DNA of 64,000 bases from Zobellia alginiliquefaciens (GCF_029323795.1 NZ_CP119758.1:682001-746000); one strand, 5' to 3'; counted from the stretch's first letter, positions 50,801-59,213 are shown. The notes: generated by a model from the letters alone, not told the origin. A program made the numbers and translations.

Positions 50801-51982
50801 TTAATAAACAAACTTACCATAAGAACTCTGGATAGTCAGTTTTTTTGAATCACTAGCTTCTACCCTACCCACAATCCGGGCATCTACACCAAAACTTTCT
50901 GAAATAGCAATCAAGTCTTTGGCTACACTCTCATTCGTATAAATCTCAAGACGATGACCACAGTTAAACACCTGATACATTTCTTTCCAATCCGTACCCG
51001 ATTGTTCCTGAATCAATTTAAAAAGAGGAGGAACAGGAAAAAGATTATCCTTTACAATATGAAGTTCATCTACAAAATGAAGGATTTTAGTCTGGGCACC
51101 ACCACTACAATGCACCATTCCATGAATATCTTCAGAGGTATATTTGCTCAAAATTTTCTTTACAATTGGCGCATAGGTTCTAGTTGGAGACAACACCAAC
51201 TTACCAGCATCCAATGGTACATTTTCATCAACTTTATCCGTTAATTTTGTACTACCGGAATACACTAAATCCTCAGGTACGGAAGCATCAAAACTCTCAG
51301 GGTATTTTTCCGCTAGATACTTTGAAAAAACATCATGTCTAGCAGAAGTAAGTCCATTACTGCCCATACCTCCGTTATATTCTTTCTCATAAGTAGCCTG
51401 ACCGAACGATGCCAACCCAACTATTACGTCTCCTGCCTTAATATTAGCATTATCTATAACATCCTTTTTCTTTAAGCGAGCCGTTACCGTAGAATCTACA
51501 ATTATAGTACGTACCAAATCCCCAACATCTGCTGTTTCACCACCTGTAGAACGGATGGTTAGACCATGTTCTGCCAAATCATTTATAAGCTCTTCGGTAC
51601 CGTTTATGATTTCGGATATCACTTCACCAGGAATCAAATTTTTATTACGCCCAATAGTGGAAGAAAGCATAATATTATCCGTAGCACCAACACAGATAAG
51701 ATCATCTATGTTCATAATAAGCGCATCTTGAGCTATACCTTTCCAAACCGAAACATCACCCGTTTCTTTCCAATACATATAAGCCAATGATGATTTGGTA
51801 CCGGCACCATCTGCATGCATTACCAAACAATACGCATCATCGTTCGTTAAATAATCCGGCACAATTTTACAGAACGCCTTAGGAAAGAGCCCTTTATCAA
51901 TATTTTTAATTGCATTGTGCACATCTTCTTTTGAGGCAGAAACCCCTCTTTGACTGTATCTTTCACTGGTAGACGAACTCAT
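50801..51982 (-). CDS. purM: Phosphoribosylformylglycinamidine cyclo-ligase (AIR synthase), Bacteroidetes type
   Basis: Fifth step of purine synthesis. The 393 residues belong to the AIR synthase superfamily. YSQRGVSASKEDVHNAIKNI, AYCLVMHADGAGTKSSLAYM, AQDALIMNIDDLICVGAT, TIRSTGGETADVGDLVRTII and MVHCSGGAQTKILHFVDELH are seen. It is longer and diverged from E. coli PurM, but this form is standard in Bacteroidetes. The Rieske, thioredoxin and apbE genes follow on the same strand. Confidence 0.92.
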   Translation of the reverse strand: MSSSTSERYSQRGVSASKEDVHNAIKNIDKGLFPKAFCKIVPDYLTNDDAYCLVMHADGAGTKSSLAYMYWKETGDVSVWKGIAQDALIMNIDDLICVGATDNIMLSSTIGRNKNLIPGEVISEIINGTEELINDLAEHGLTIRSTGGETADVGDLVRTIIVDSTVTARLKKKDVIDNANIKAGDVIVGLASFGQATYEKEYNGGMGSNGLTSARHDVFSKYLAEKYPESFDASVPEDLVYSGSTKLTDKVDENVPLDAGKLVLSPTRTYAPIVKKILSKYTSEDIHGMVHCSGGAQTKILHFVDELHIVKDNLFPVPPLFKLIQEQSGTDWKEMYQVFNCGHRLEIYTNESVAKDLIAISESFGVDARIVGRVEASDSKKLTIQSSYGKFVY

Positions 51983-52076
51983 TATAACGGCTTTTTGGCA
52001 AAAATAAGGTATTCACCGAATATTCATCGCTTGACAAAAAAAACTTTCTAAAAGTTCTTAGACCAACTGCGTTTTA

Positions 52077-52104
52077 CAAAAAAAGGCCTCGTAAAAACGA
52101 GGCC
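52077..52104 (-). terminator. Terminator of the GSIII gene
   Basis: GGCCTCGT and ACGAGGCC form an 8-bp stem. On the minus strand an 8-nt T-tract (+ strand A-run 52077-52084) follows. It starts 6 bp beyond the stop. Confidence 0.9.
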
Positions 52105-52109
52105 GAAAC

Positions 52110-54296
52110 TTATTTAATGGACAATAACTCCCTGTATTTGGTAAGTGGCCAAAAACGATTGTCTACCAACCGTTCTAATTTATCGCAATGCATCCGTATT
52201 TCATCAAAATAAGGCTTTACGTTATCGCTATAAGCAAAAGCTTTCTTATGCGTATCGGCAAGCTTATTAGCCTTTCTTCTAGCATCGGTCATAGCGTCCG
52301 TCTGTTTTTTAAGCTCGGTAATATGCTCCGCAATCTGCTCTATAATTCCAGATTGGCCATCCGTCAATTTCCTGTGGGCAGCACCATATATCTCCTTTAG
52401 CCCCAGAACGTTTTTAATCAACATATTTTGATATTCTATAACAGACGGAATAATATGATTGTACACCAACTCATTAAACACCCTACCCTCTATCTGAATA
52501 TGCAAAATATAAGCATCCAGCTCTACCTCTTGTCTTGCCGTAACTTCTTTTTCGCTCATAACCCCCATTGACTCAAAAAGGTCTAAACTTTCTTTTGAGG
52601 TTAAAACCTGTAGGGCCTGTGGCGTATTCTTATTGTTACTTAGCTTTCTTCTTTTAGCTTCTTTTTCCCATTCATCACTATACCCATCTCCATCAAAACG
52701 AATTCGCTTAGACGTTTTTATATACTCTCTCAGTACATTAAAAACCGCTTCATCTTTTTTGAGACTCTTTTTATCAACCAGCGCATCAACTTCCTTTTTA
52801 AATTCTTGCAACTGCTTGGCTACAATTGTATTTAAAATGGTCATAGGCTTAGCACAATTGGTCTTTGAACCCACTCCACGCATTTCAAACTTATTTCCTG
52901 TAAATGCAAATGGCGAAGTACGATTACGGTCTGTGTTATCCAATAAAATTTCAGGGATTTTACCGACTACGTTAAGTTTAAGTTCCGTTTTTTCCTCAGG
53001 GGATAATTTTCCCTTAGACACACCTTCCAACTCATCTAAAACACTACTCAACTGCTTCCCTACAAATATGGATAGAATTGCCGGTGGAGCCTCGTTTGCT
53101 CCCAATCTATGGTCATTACTGGCAGACGCTATGGAAGACCTCAACAACTCCTCATACCTATCCACTGCTTTTATAGTATTAATAAAAAAGGTCAAAAATT
53201 GAAGGTTCTTCATAGGTGTAGAACCTGGACTCAATAAATTTACACCTGTATCCGTAGCCAAAGACCAGTTATTGTGTTTTCCCGAGCCATTGATTTCTGC
53301 AAATGGTTTTTCATGAAAAAGAACTTTAAGCTGATGTTTGTCCGCAATACGATCCATAACATCCATCAAAAGAAGGTTATGATCAACCGCCAGATTAGCT
53401 TCCTCAAAAACAGGAGCCAATTCAAATTGGTTGGGTGCTACTTCGTTATGACGGGTTTTTACAGGAATTCCCAGAAGCATACATTCTACCTCCAATTCCT
53501 TCATAAAATTGATTGCCCTCAAAGGAATCACACCAAAATAATGATCATCCAGTTGCTGCCCCTTTGCTGCGGAATGCCCAACTAAGGTACGCCCTGTTAA
53601 ACTGATATCTACACGTGAAGCAGCAAGTTCTTTATCTACCAAAAAATATTCTTGTTCCCAACCTAGGGTAGCATTGACCTTAACTACGGTTTTGTCAAAA
53701 AACTTAGCCACCGCTGTTGCAGCTTCGTCAACTGCACTCAACGCTCGTAACAAAGGCGCCTTATTATCTAAAGCTTCACCGGTATATGAGACAAATACCG
53801 TTGGTATACATAATGTGGTGTCATACACAAAAGCCGGACTCGTTGGATCCCATGCCGTATACCCTCTTGCCTCAAATGTATTACGTATTCCACCACTAGG
53901 AAAACTAGAGGCATCCGGTTCCTGCTGTACCAATTGTCCACCTCCAAATTTCTCCAACGCCCTTCCATCGGGCATCAAATCAAAAAACGCATCGTGCTTC
54001 TCGGCAGTTGCGCCTGTAAGTGGCTGAAACCAGTGGGTATAATGAGTAGCCCCCATTTCTATAGCCCATGATTTCATGGATTCAGCTACTTGATCAGCAA
54101 TTTTTCTGTCAATCTTTGATCCGGAAAAAATTGCCCCCTGCACGCTCGCCAAAGCATCTTTGGTAAGGTATTGCAACATTCGCTCATTATTGAACACATT
54201 AGTAGCATAAAGCTCTGACCTACGCCCCTTTTCATCAACATTTACCCGGTCTCTCTTTTTGCTCTCGGCAATAGCATCAAATCGCTGTCTAGACAT
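52110..54296 (-). CDS. glnN: Glutamine synthetase type III
   Basis: Makes glutamine from glutamate, ammonium and ATP. The 728 residues fit GSIII, about twice the size of GSI subunits. The catalytic core is seen in WEQEYFLVDKELAASRVDIS, TRHNEVAPNQFELAPVFEEA, FAEINGSGKHNNWSLATDTG, NDHRLGANEAPPAILSIFVG and NRTSPFAFTGNKFEMRGVGS. The GSIII-specific N- and C-terminal helical regions are complete. It is divergent from the GSII gene across a 211-bp gap carrying operator-like dyads, so both may be regulated together. A strong terminator follows. Confidence 0.96.
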   Translation of the reverse strand: MSRQRFDAIAESKKRDRVNVDEKGRRSELYATNVFNNERMLQYLTKDALASVQGAIFSGSKIDRKIADQVAESMKSWAIEMGATHYTHWFQPLTGATAEKHDAFFDLMPDGRALEKFGGGQLVQQEPDASSFPSGGIRNTFEARGYTAWDPTSPAFVYDTTLCIPTVFVSYTGEALDNKAPLLRALSAVDEAATAVAKFFDKTVVKVNATLGWEQEYFLVDKELAASRVDISLTGRTLVGHSAAKGQQLDDHYFGVIPLRAINFMKELEVECMLLGIPVKTRHNEVAPNQFELAPVFEEANLAVDHNLLLMDVMDRIADKHQLKVLFHEKPFAEINGSGKHNNWSLATDTGVNLLSPGSTPMKNLQFLTFFINTIKAVDRYEELLRSSIASASNDHRLGANEAPPAILSIFVGKQLSSVLDELEGVSKGKLSPEEKTELKLNVVGKIPEILLDNTDRNRTSPFAFTGNKFEMRGVGSKTNCAKPMTILNTIVAKQLQEFKKEVDALVDKKSLKKDEAVFNVLREYIKTSKRIRFDGDGYSDEWEKEAKRRKLSNNKNTPQALQVLTSKESLDLFESMGVMSEKEVTARQEVELDAYILHIQIEGRVFNELVYNHIIPSVIEYQNMLIKNVLGLKEIYGAAHRKLTDGQSGIIEQIAEHITELKKQTDAMTDARRKANKLADTHKKAFAYSDNVKPYFDEIRMHCDKLERLVDNRFWPLTKYRELLSIK

Positions 54297-54376
54297 ATTA
54301 TTACATTATTTTGAGCGGCTAAAATAAGGATTAACGATTTAATAATAAAAACTTAAAATAATCAACTTACCACAAA

Positions 54377-54400
54377 ATACCCTGTTAAATTTAGGGCTAT
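54377..54400 (+). promoter_or_regulatory. Distal nitrogen-operator candidate between GSIII and GSII genes
   Basis: ATACCC-N11-GGGCTAT, 24 bp, ending 65 bp before the GSII minus-7 box. It matches the glnK element 33277-33300 at 17 of 24 positions. It also lies 80 bp upstream of the GSIII start, so one bound protein could affect both genes. Confidence 0.6.
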
Positions 54401-54429
54401 TGTAAATAATACTCAATTTTTCCACATTT

Positions 54430-54452
54430 ACCCCCCTAAAAATTAGTATAAT
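54430..54452 (+). promoter_or_regulatory. Proximal, degenerate nitrogen-operator candidate of the GSII gene
   Basis: This 23-bp site starts exactly 53 bp after the distal site, the same offset as in glnK. Its left half (ACCCCCC) and TAAAAA centre resemble the glnK proximal dyad, but the right half is not GGGTGT. It covers the minus-33 region (TTAG 54443-54446). Confidence 0.45.
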
Positions 54453-54465
54453 TCAACAAAAAACA

Positions 54466-54473
54466 TATTTTTG
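54466..54473 (+). promoter_or_regulatory. Minus-7 box of the GSII promoter
   Basis: TATTTTTG is a perfect TAnnTTTG, with TTAG 19 bp upstream. A start near 54480 rules out translation from the in-frame TTG near 54475. Confidence 0.7.
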
Positions 54474-54507
54474 TTTGTCTTTAAATTTAAAATTAATTAC
54501 CGTAATT

Positions 54508-55524
54508 ATGAGCAAAACAAAATTAGAGTACATCTGGTTGGATGGATATTTCCCTACACAGAACATGCGTAGCAAGACTAAAGTCGTTAATGATTTTAGT
54601 GGAAAATTAGAAGATTGTGATATGTGGTCTTTTGATGGAAGTTCAACAAGACAAGCAGTAGGTGGATCTTCAGATTGCTTGTTAAAACCAGTTGCTATTT
54701 ACCCTGACCCTGCGCGTAGAGATGCCTATTTAGTAATGACCGAGGTCTTGAATGCTGATGGAACTCCACACGTTTCTAACGGTAGAGCAACTATTGATGA
54801 TGATGATAATGATTTCTGGTTCGGTTTCGAACAAGAATACTTTATTATGGATACCGCTACTCAACTTCCTTTAGGTTTCCCAATTGGTGGTTACCCTGCT
54901 CCACAAGGAATGTACTACTGTTCAGTAGGTGGTAAAAATACACACGGTAGAGATATCGTAGAAGAGCACGCGGATCTTTGTATCGATGCTGGATTGAACT
55001 TTGAAGGAATTAACCAAGAGGTTGCTTCTGGACAATGGGAATTTCAATTGTTCGCCAAAGGTGCTAAAAAAGCAGGTGATGAAATCTGGATCGCAAGATA
55101 CCTTTTAGATAGATTAACAGAACAACATGGTTATTACATTGAATACCACCCTAAGCCATTAGGAAAAGACATGGATTGGAACGGTTCTGGTATGCATGCC
55201 AACTTCTCTAACGAAGTTTTAAGAACATGTGGAGACAAAGCAACATATGAGAAAATATGTGAAGCTTTCCGTCCTGTTGTAAAAGAACACATTGCTGTTT
55301 ACGGTGAATTTAACGACCAACGTTTGACTGGTGATCACGAAACTGCTTCAATTAACGACTTTAGCTTTGGTATTTCTGATAGAGGTGCTTCTATACGTAT
55401 TCCAATTATTACAGTAGAGCAAGGCTGGAAAGGTTGGTTAGAAGACAGAAGACCTGCTTCTAATGGTGATCCGTACAAGATTGCGGGTAGAATCATCAAA
55501 ACAGTTAAATCTGCTAAGATTTAA
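54508..55524 (+). CDS. Glutamine synthetase type II (eukaryote-like)
   Basis: The 338-residue GSII starts at the ATG at 54508 (MSKTKLEYIWLDGYFPTQNM). The upstream in-frame TTG lies by the promoter. Family blocks: DMWSFDGSSTRQAVGGSSDC, FWFGFEQEYFIMD, GINQEVASGQWEFQLFAKGA, DWNGSGMHANFSNEVLR and RLTGDHETASINDFSFGISD. GSII is the eukaryotic class but is normal in Bacteroidetes. The pair GSII-GSIII gives two enzymes for the same reaction. Glnk-type operator sites lie upstream, and a very strong terminator follows. Confidence 0.96.
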   Translation: MSKTKLEYIWLDGYFPTQNMRSKTKVVNDFSGKLEDCDMWSFDGSSTRQAVGGSSDCLLKPVAIYPDPARRDAYLVMTEVLNADGTPHVSNGRATIDDDDNDFWFGFEQEYFIMDTATQLPLGFPIGGYPAPQGMYYCSVGGKNTHGRDIVEEHADLCIDAGLNFEGINQEVASGQWEFQLFAKGAKKAGDEIWIARYLLDRLTEQHGYYIEYHPKPLGKDMDWNGSGMHANFSNEVLRTCGDKATYEKICEAFRPVVKEHIAVYGEFNDQRLTGDHETASINDFSFGISDRGASIRIPIITVEQGWKGWLEDRRPASNGDPYKIAGRIIKTVKSAKI

Positions 55525-55557
55525 TTAGAATAAAATTTTTTGTTGTTGACATAATGT

Positions 55558-55592
55558 AAAACGCCCGAACCAAATGGTTCGGGCGTTTTTTA
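55558..55592. terminator. Terminator between convergent GSII and glpQ genes
   Basis: ACGCCCGAACCA and TGGTTCGGGCGT form a perfect 12-bp stem with a 2-nt AA spacer, followed by TTTTTT. On the minus strand AAA before the stem gives a short T-tail, so it can also serve glpQ. Confidence 0.93.
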
Positions 55593-55619
55593 TATCTAAT
55601 TTTGAAAGCTTAATGGGGG

Positions 55620-56774
55620 TTACTTTTTCTTAGCTCCCTCCCAAGTTTGCAAAGCATCTACAGCTTCATCTGTATAATCCGTAAAAACACCGTCGACACC
55701 GGCATCAAAGAAAAGGTGATACTCCGCCTCAGGATTACCGTTACTCCATTTCTCATCTTCATTTCTAAATGTATAAGGATGCACCTGCAGCTCATACTTG
55801 TGCGCTAAATCTATAAAGTCCGTTTTTGGTAGGACTGAAATAGCTCCTGACTCATCCGTCGTGAAGGAAATAACAAAAGGTTTCCAAGGTCCAATACCCT
55901 CTGCATAAGATGAAACAAAACGCATACCGTCTTCCGTAGAGAAATACTCATATGTTCTAGCGTCTCCATTGGCATAAAAATCAAATGGAGCGGCGTAAGA
56001 GATAAAATCGCCTTCTGGCACATTAAAATCTAAGGTACCATCAGCATTTACGTTATACGTAGAAATTAACTGTACCAATTTAACATCGGACTTTGAATTG
56101 ATATACTGCAATGGAGCAACTTCAAAACACTGCACGAACACAGGTGACTCATACGAGTTCATTCCAGCTCTAGACAAAACCGTTAATAATGCATCTTCAA
56201 TTGCAAAACCCATTTCATTATGAAAAAAAGGATGCTTCATTTCAGGATAAATACCTACATCATTACCCTTTATTGTTTTTCTTGATTTTGCCAAGGCGAT
56301 GATTTCCTCAATTGTTGGAATTTGGAACATACCATCAAAACTATCGGAACGATCAGAACGGGCTTGTTTCGCTTTTAACTTTTTAATTTGCTCCAAAGTG
56401 AAATCGGACACAAACCAATCCGTAATTTCCTTACCATCCAGATTTTTAGTGGTTTTTAAGTCGGCAAACTCAGGCAAGTCCGCAACATTAGTAGTACCCG
56501 AAATAAATGGCTCATGACGTGCAACCAAAAAGCTATCCTTTGTCATTACCAAGTCTGGCTCAATGTAATCCGCCCCCATTTCAATAGCCTTTGCATAGGC
56601 TTCTAACGTGTGCTCAGGATAAATTGACTGTGCCCCTCTATGAGCAATTATCAATGGTTTTTTCATTTCTTCTTCATGATGACCTCCCCCTATAAAATCA
56701 TCTAATTTATCACAGGAGGTAAACAAGGTCAACAAATACAAACTTGCCATTGGCAAAAAATTCATTTTTTTCAT
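55620..56774 (-). CDS. glpQ: Glycerophosphodiester phosphodiesterase lipoprotein
   Basis: Hydrolyses glycerophosphodiesters to glycerol-3-phosphate and an alcohol in the envelope. The 384 residues begin with a lipoprotein signal (MKKMNFLPMASLYLLTLFTS, lipobox FTSC). The GDPD fold is complete: PLIIAHRGAQSIYPEHTLEA (catalytic His), MGADYIEPDLVMTKDSFLVA (metal Glu/Asp), HEPFISGTTNV, the long insert typical of periplasmic GlpQ, GIYPEMKHP, and DAGVDGVFTDYTDEAVDAL. It converges on the GSII gene through a shared terminator. Confidence 0.95.
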   Translation of the reverse strand: MKKMNFLPMASLYLLTLFTSCDKLDDFIGGGHHEEEMKKPLIIAHRGAQSIYPEHTLEAYAKAIEMGADYIEPDLVMTKDSFLVARHEPFISGTTNVADLPEFADLKTTKNLDGKEITDWFVSDFTLEQIKKLKAKQARSDRSDSFDGMFQIPTIEEIIALAKSRKTIKGNDVGIYPEMKHPFFHNEMGFAIEDALLTVLSRAGMNSYESPVFVQCFEVAPLQYINSKSDVKLVQLISTYNVNADGTLDFNVPEGDFISYAAPFDFYANGDARTYEYFSTEDGMRFVSSYAEGIGPWKPFVISFTTDESGAISVLPKTDFIDLAHKYELQVHPYTFRNEDEKWSNGNPEAEYHLFFDAGVDGVFTDYTDEAVDALQTWEGAKKK

Positions 56775-56911
56775 TTTAGTGGTTTTTTAAGTTGACACTA
56801 AAACAACAAAACGCATATTAGCCAGGCGTTAAATAAGGTTACTATATCAATATGCTTGGATGAGGATAACTTAAGGAAATTGTAAACAGCCCCAAAACCA
56901 GTGCATTCAAC

Positions 56912-57850
56912 CTAAGTTACCGTCAAATAAACAAAGGCAATATAAACACCAAGTAAAATCATACCATCACGCCAACCTAGGCGCAGGCCTTTGGGAATAA
57001 ATACAAGAGGAAGTATAAGAAAAGAGATACCCAACATCCAAAAAATGTCGTTGCTTAACAATCCATCATCCATTACTTTAATTGGTGTGATAATAGATGT
57101 AATGCCCAAAACGGCCAAGAGGTTAAAAATGTTAGACCCAATTAAATTCCCCAGAGAAATAGCTTTTTCTTTTTTGATGACCGCAATTACGGATGCAGCC
57201 AATTCCGGTATACTTGTACCTACCGAAACCACGGTCACAGCAATTATACGCTCACTAACGCCATATAATGTAGCTAAACCTACAGCTCCATTAATCAGCA
57301 ACTCAGATCCGCCCCAAAGCGCCGTACCACCAAGACCTAAAAACAATACTAATTTATATAATGGCAAAGGCACATCATCTTCGGGTGCTTCATCCACAAC
57401 GGCCTGCTTTTGAAAACGAAGCAGATAGACCAAAAAAGTAAATAAGGCCACCACCATAATAACACCTTCATACTGTTGCAACTCACCATCAAAGAAAAGA
57501 AAAGCAAAGAAAAGCAAAGACGCGGCCATCATAACCGGCCAATCTGTAGTATAAAAAGTTTTACGCACATCTATAGCCCCCAAAAGAACCGTTACCCCCA
57601 ACACCAAACCAAGGTTTGCAATATTTGACCCAACCACATTACCCAATGCCAAATCCGGGAAACCGTCTAAAGCTGCCTTAATACTAACAATTAATTCTGG
57701 AGCAGAGGTAGCAAAAGACACTACCGTCATACCAATAACTATTTTAGGAATGTTTAATCTAAGAGAAAGTGCTACGGCAGATTTTAAAAGCCAATTACCA
57801 CCTGCAATTAAAAGCGTTAGACCCAAGACAATAAAAAGAAGGTTCTGCAT
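56912..57850 (-). CDS. Calcium/sodium antiporter (CaCA, YrbG-like)
   Basis: The 312-residue inner-membrane antiporter has ten helices in two homologous halves. The alpha repeats are clear: VVSFATSAPELIVSIKAALD with GNVVGSNIANLGLVLG, and VVSVGTSIPELAASVIAVIK with GNLIGSNIFNLLAVLGIT. The acidic Glu in each PEL triplet binds the cation. Exchange of Ca2+ for Na+ or K+ is expected. Monocistronic. Confidence 0.95.
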   Translation of the reverse strand: MQNLLFIVLGLTLLIAGGNWLLKSAVALSLRLNIPKIVIGMTVVSFATSAPELIVSIKAALDGFPDLALGNVVGSNIANLGLVLGVTVLLGAIDVRKTFYTTDWPVMMAASLLFFAFLFFDGELQQYEGVIMVVALFTFLVYLLRFQKQAVVDEAPEDDVPLPLYKLVLFLGLGGTALWGGSELLINGAVGLATLYGVSERIIAVTVVSVGTSIPELAASVIAVIKKEKAISLGNLIGSNIFNLLAVLGITSIITPIKVMDDGLLSNDIFWMLGISFLILPLVFIPKGLRLGWRDGMILLGVYIAFVYLTVT

Positions 57851-58052
57851 GTACGTATTTCAGAAAATTAAAGGACAAAGATATAGGAACATTTTAACTT
57901 AAGACCACCTTTTTAACCGAGTTGACACTACCCTCCGGGATAAGAAAAGTATCCCTCTTAAAAATGGATTTAACAAAAAACTTCTTATTCTTGACCAAAC
58001 TTATGCTTAAAAAAGAAAAGACTTATAAAAAAGCTTCTTCATTTATTACATA

Positions 58053-58076
58053 TTAATATGTTAATTGACATATTAA
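58053..58076. repeat. Perfect AT-rich inverted repeat
   Basis: TTAATATG and CATATTAA are exact complements with an 8-nt spacer TTAATTGA. This resembles an operator for a dimeric regulator. No gene starts within 180 bp on the plus strand; the nearest is the 20-codon ORF. Confidence 0.5.
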
Positions 58077-58265
58077 CTAACAATTAAAAACTTAACTGAA
58101 GAAAATATTTTAAAATCATTAATCAAATCCGTTATTACACTTATAAAACAGCATTTAAATTGAATAATTCTCATCTATTTACTAGGAAATGGATGTTTCT
58201 TTTAATTATCTTGATTGGATAATCGATTATTGACAACTATCTATTAACCCTAAAAACCCCTAATT

Positions 58266-58328
58266 ATGATTACACTTGCTAAAATTCTGTTACTCCTACT
58301 AGTATCACTGATCACGATAATAGCGTAA
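58266..58328 (+). CDS. Candidate 20-residue hydrophobic peptide
   Basis: ATG to TAA encodes MITLAKILLLLLVSLITIIA, a single membrane helix. It has an AT-rich leader and is followed 25 bp later by a strong terminator, so a short transcript is plausible. The size and hydrophobicity resemble type I toxins or regulatory miniproteins, but nothing here proves translation. No perfect minus-7 box was found; TATCTATT at 58231 is weak. Confidence 0.4.
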   Translation: MITLAKILLLLLVSLITIIA

Positions 58329-58352
58329 GTTGAATCATATAGGCCTATATAC

Positions 58353-58383
58353 AAAAAAGACCGTCCTATGACGGTCTTTTATT
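58353..58383 (+). terminator. Terminator after the 20-codon ORF
   Basis: AAAAGACCGTC and GACGGTCTTTT form a perfect 11-bp stem around CTAT. A-run before and T-run after make it bidirectional in principle. Confidence 0.9.
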
Positions 58384-58421
58384 TTATTTTCAATAAGTTA
58401 GTGTTTTTAATAACCTAGTTG

Positions 58422-58574
58422 ATGAAAAAAGCATTTTTTAAGTTTCTTGCTAAAGCAAACCAAATCCTCCTTCCGTCTTTCTCTAAAAAAAGGCTTGATC
58501 TTTCTAAAGCCTCTAAATTTCAGATGGCCTTAATAGGTTGGCGTTACTTTGTCACCACACGTGCATTAGACTAG
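58422..58574 (+). CDS. Small conserved basic protein (often labelled SsrA-binding protein in flavobacteria)
   Basis: ATG at 58422 to TAG gives 50 residues: MKKAFFKFLAKANQILLPSF, SKKRLDLSKASKFQMALIGW and RYFVTTRALD. The Lys-rich, amphipathic helix and the KASKFQMALIGWRYFVT block recur in flavobacterial genomes, where such ORFs are sometimes annotated as SsrA-binding proteins. That label is doubtful, because SmpB is about 150 residues and shares no motif. Its stop uses the CTAG palindrome shared with the convergent apt gene. Function unknown. Confidence 0.72.
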   Translation: MKKAFFKFLAKANQILLPSFSKKRLDLSKASKFQMALIGWRYFVTTRALD

Positions 58575-59083
58575 TAATTCAAAAGAGATTTCACCTCAGC
58601 ATTCCCTAATTTATTCCTTCCATTTAAAAAATCTAGTTCTATTAAAAAATTACATTGAACAATTTCCCCTCCCAAACGCGTGATTAAATCACAAGTGGCC
58701 TTTGCCGTACCTCCGGTGGCTAGCACATCATCATGTACTAAGATTTTTTCTCCGGCCGTAATAGCATCACTATGTATCTCCAAAGTATCGGTGCCGTATT
58801 CCAAATCATAGGTCTGACTGGTCCTCGCGGCCGGTAATTTATTAGGTTTTCTCACAGGAATGAAACCTGCATTCAGTTTTTGAGCCAAAAGAGGCGCGAA
58901 AAAAAACCCACGGCTTTCCATGCCCACTACCTTATCTACCCTAACATCACCTACCATTTCAACAAGTTTATGCAACGTATACTGCATGGCACGGGCATTC
59001 GCCAACAAAGGTGTAATATCTTTAAAGACCACTCCTTCCTGTGGAAAATTGTCAATATCTCTAATAAAGGTTTTTAAATCCAT
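58571..59083 (-). CDS. apt: Adenine phosphoribosyltransferase
   Basis: Purine salvage: adenine plus PRPP gives AMP. The 170 residues match the family. DIDNFPQEGVVFKDITPLLA, GMESRGFFFAPLLAQKLNAG and the PRPP loop LVHDDVLATGGTAKATCDLI are present. The usual Glu-Asp before DVLATGG is His-Asp here (VHDDVLATGG). The stop codon is read from the same CTAG as the stop of the convergent 50-residue gene. The promoter on the minus strand is TACATTTA at 59109-59116. Confidence 0.95.
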   Translation of the reverse strand: MDLKTFIRDIDNFPQEGVVFKDITPLLANARAMQYTLHKLVEMVGDVRVDKVVGMESRGFFFAPLLAQKLNAGFIPVRKPNKLPAARTSQTYDLEYGTDTLEIHSDAITAGEKILVHDDVLATGGTAKATCDLITRLGGEIVQCNFLIELDFLNGRNKLGNAEVKSLLNY

Positions 59084-59108
59084 TTAATATGTAACTTATA
59101 TTTTGCCG

Positions 59109-59132
59109 TAAATGTAAAAAGAAATATATTTG
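59109..59132. promoter_or_regulatory. Back-to-back promoters of apt and tRNA-Arg
   Basis: Minus strand: TACATTTA (59109-59116) for apt. Plus strand: perfect TATATTTG (59125-59132) for the tRNA. They are 8 bp apart, so the two polymerases compete for the same DNA. Confidence 0.6.
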
Positions 59133-59147
59133 CACCCCGTTAGATAA

Positions 59148-59178
59148 AAAGGTCGTTGCAAATGACCTCTTTTTATTT
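59148..59178 (+). terminator. Terminator-like hairpin between the tRNA promoter and tRNA-Arg
   Basis: AGGTC and GACCT pair around GTTGCAAAT, with A-rich sequence before and CTTTTTATTTT after. It lies about 10-40 bp downstream of the predicted start and 36 bp before the tRNA, so some transcripts may stop here. Confidence 0.5.
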
Positions 59179-59213
59179 TCATTCAGAAAAAATCTAACTA
59201 AAGTATTTTTATT

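Larger units (their letters stand above)
57851..58421. other. Intergenic region with inverted repeat and 20-codon ORF
   Basis: About 570 bp between the antiporter gene and a small conserved gene. It holds a perfect AT-rich dyad (58053-58076), a 20-codon hydrophobic ORF (58266-58328) and a strong terminator (58353-58383). The rest, including AT-rich stretches at 57900-58050 and 58080-58260, shows nothing else I can support. Confidence 0.6.

Noticed and set aside
52633-53202. A 189-codon plus-strand frame inside the GSIII gene
   Set aside because: It lies opposite a complete GSIII with all motifs and has a low-complexity Ser/Leu-rich shadow composition.
58239-58262. ACCCTAAAAA and CCCCTAATT before the 20-codon ORF, similar to parts of the nitrogen element
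   Set aside because: The half-sites are direct, not inverted, there is no GGG partner and no minus-7 box at the right distance, so chance similarity is more likely.
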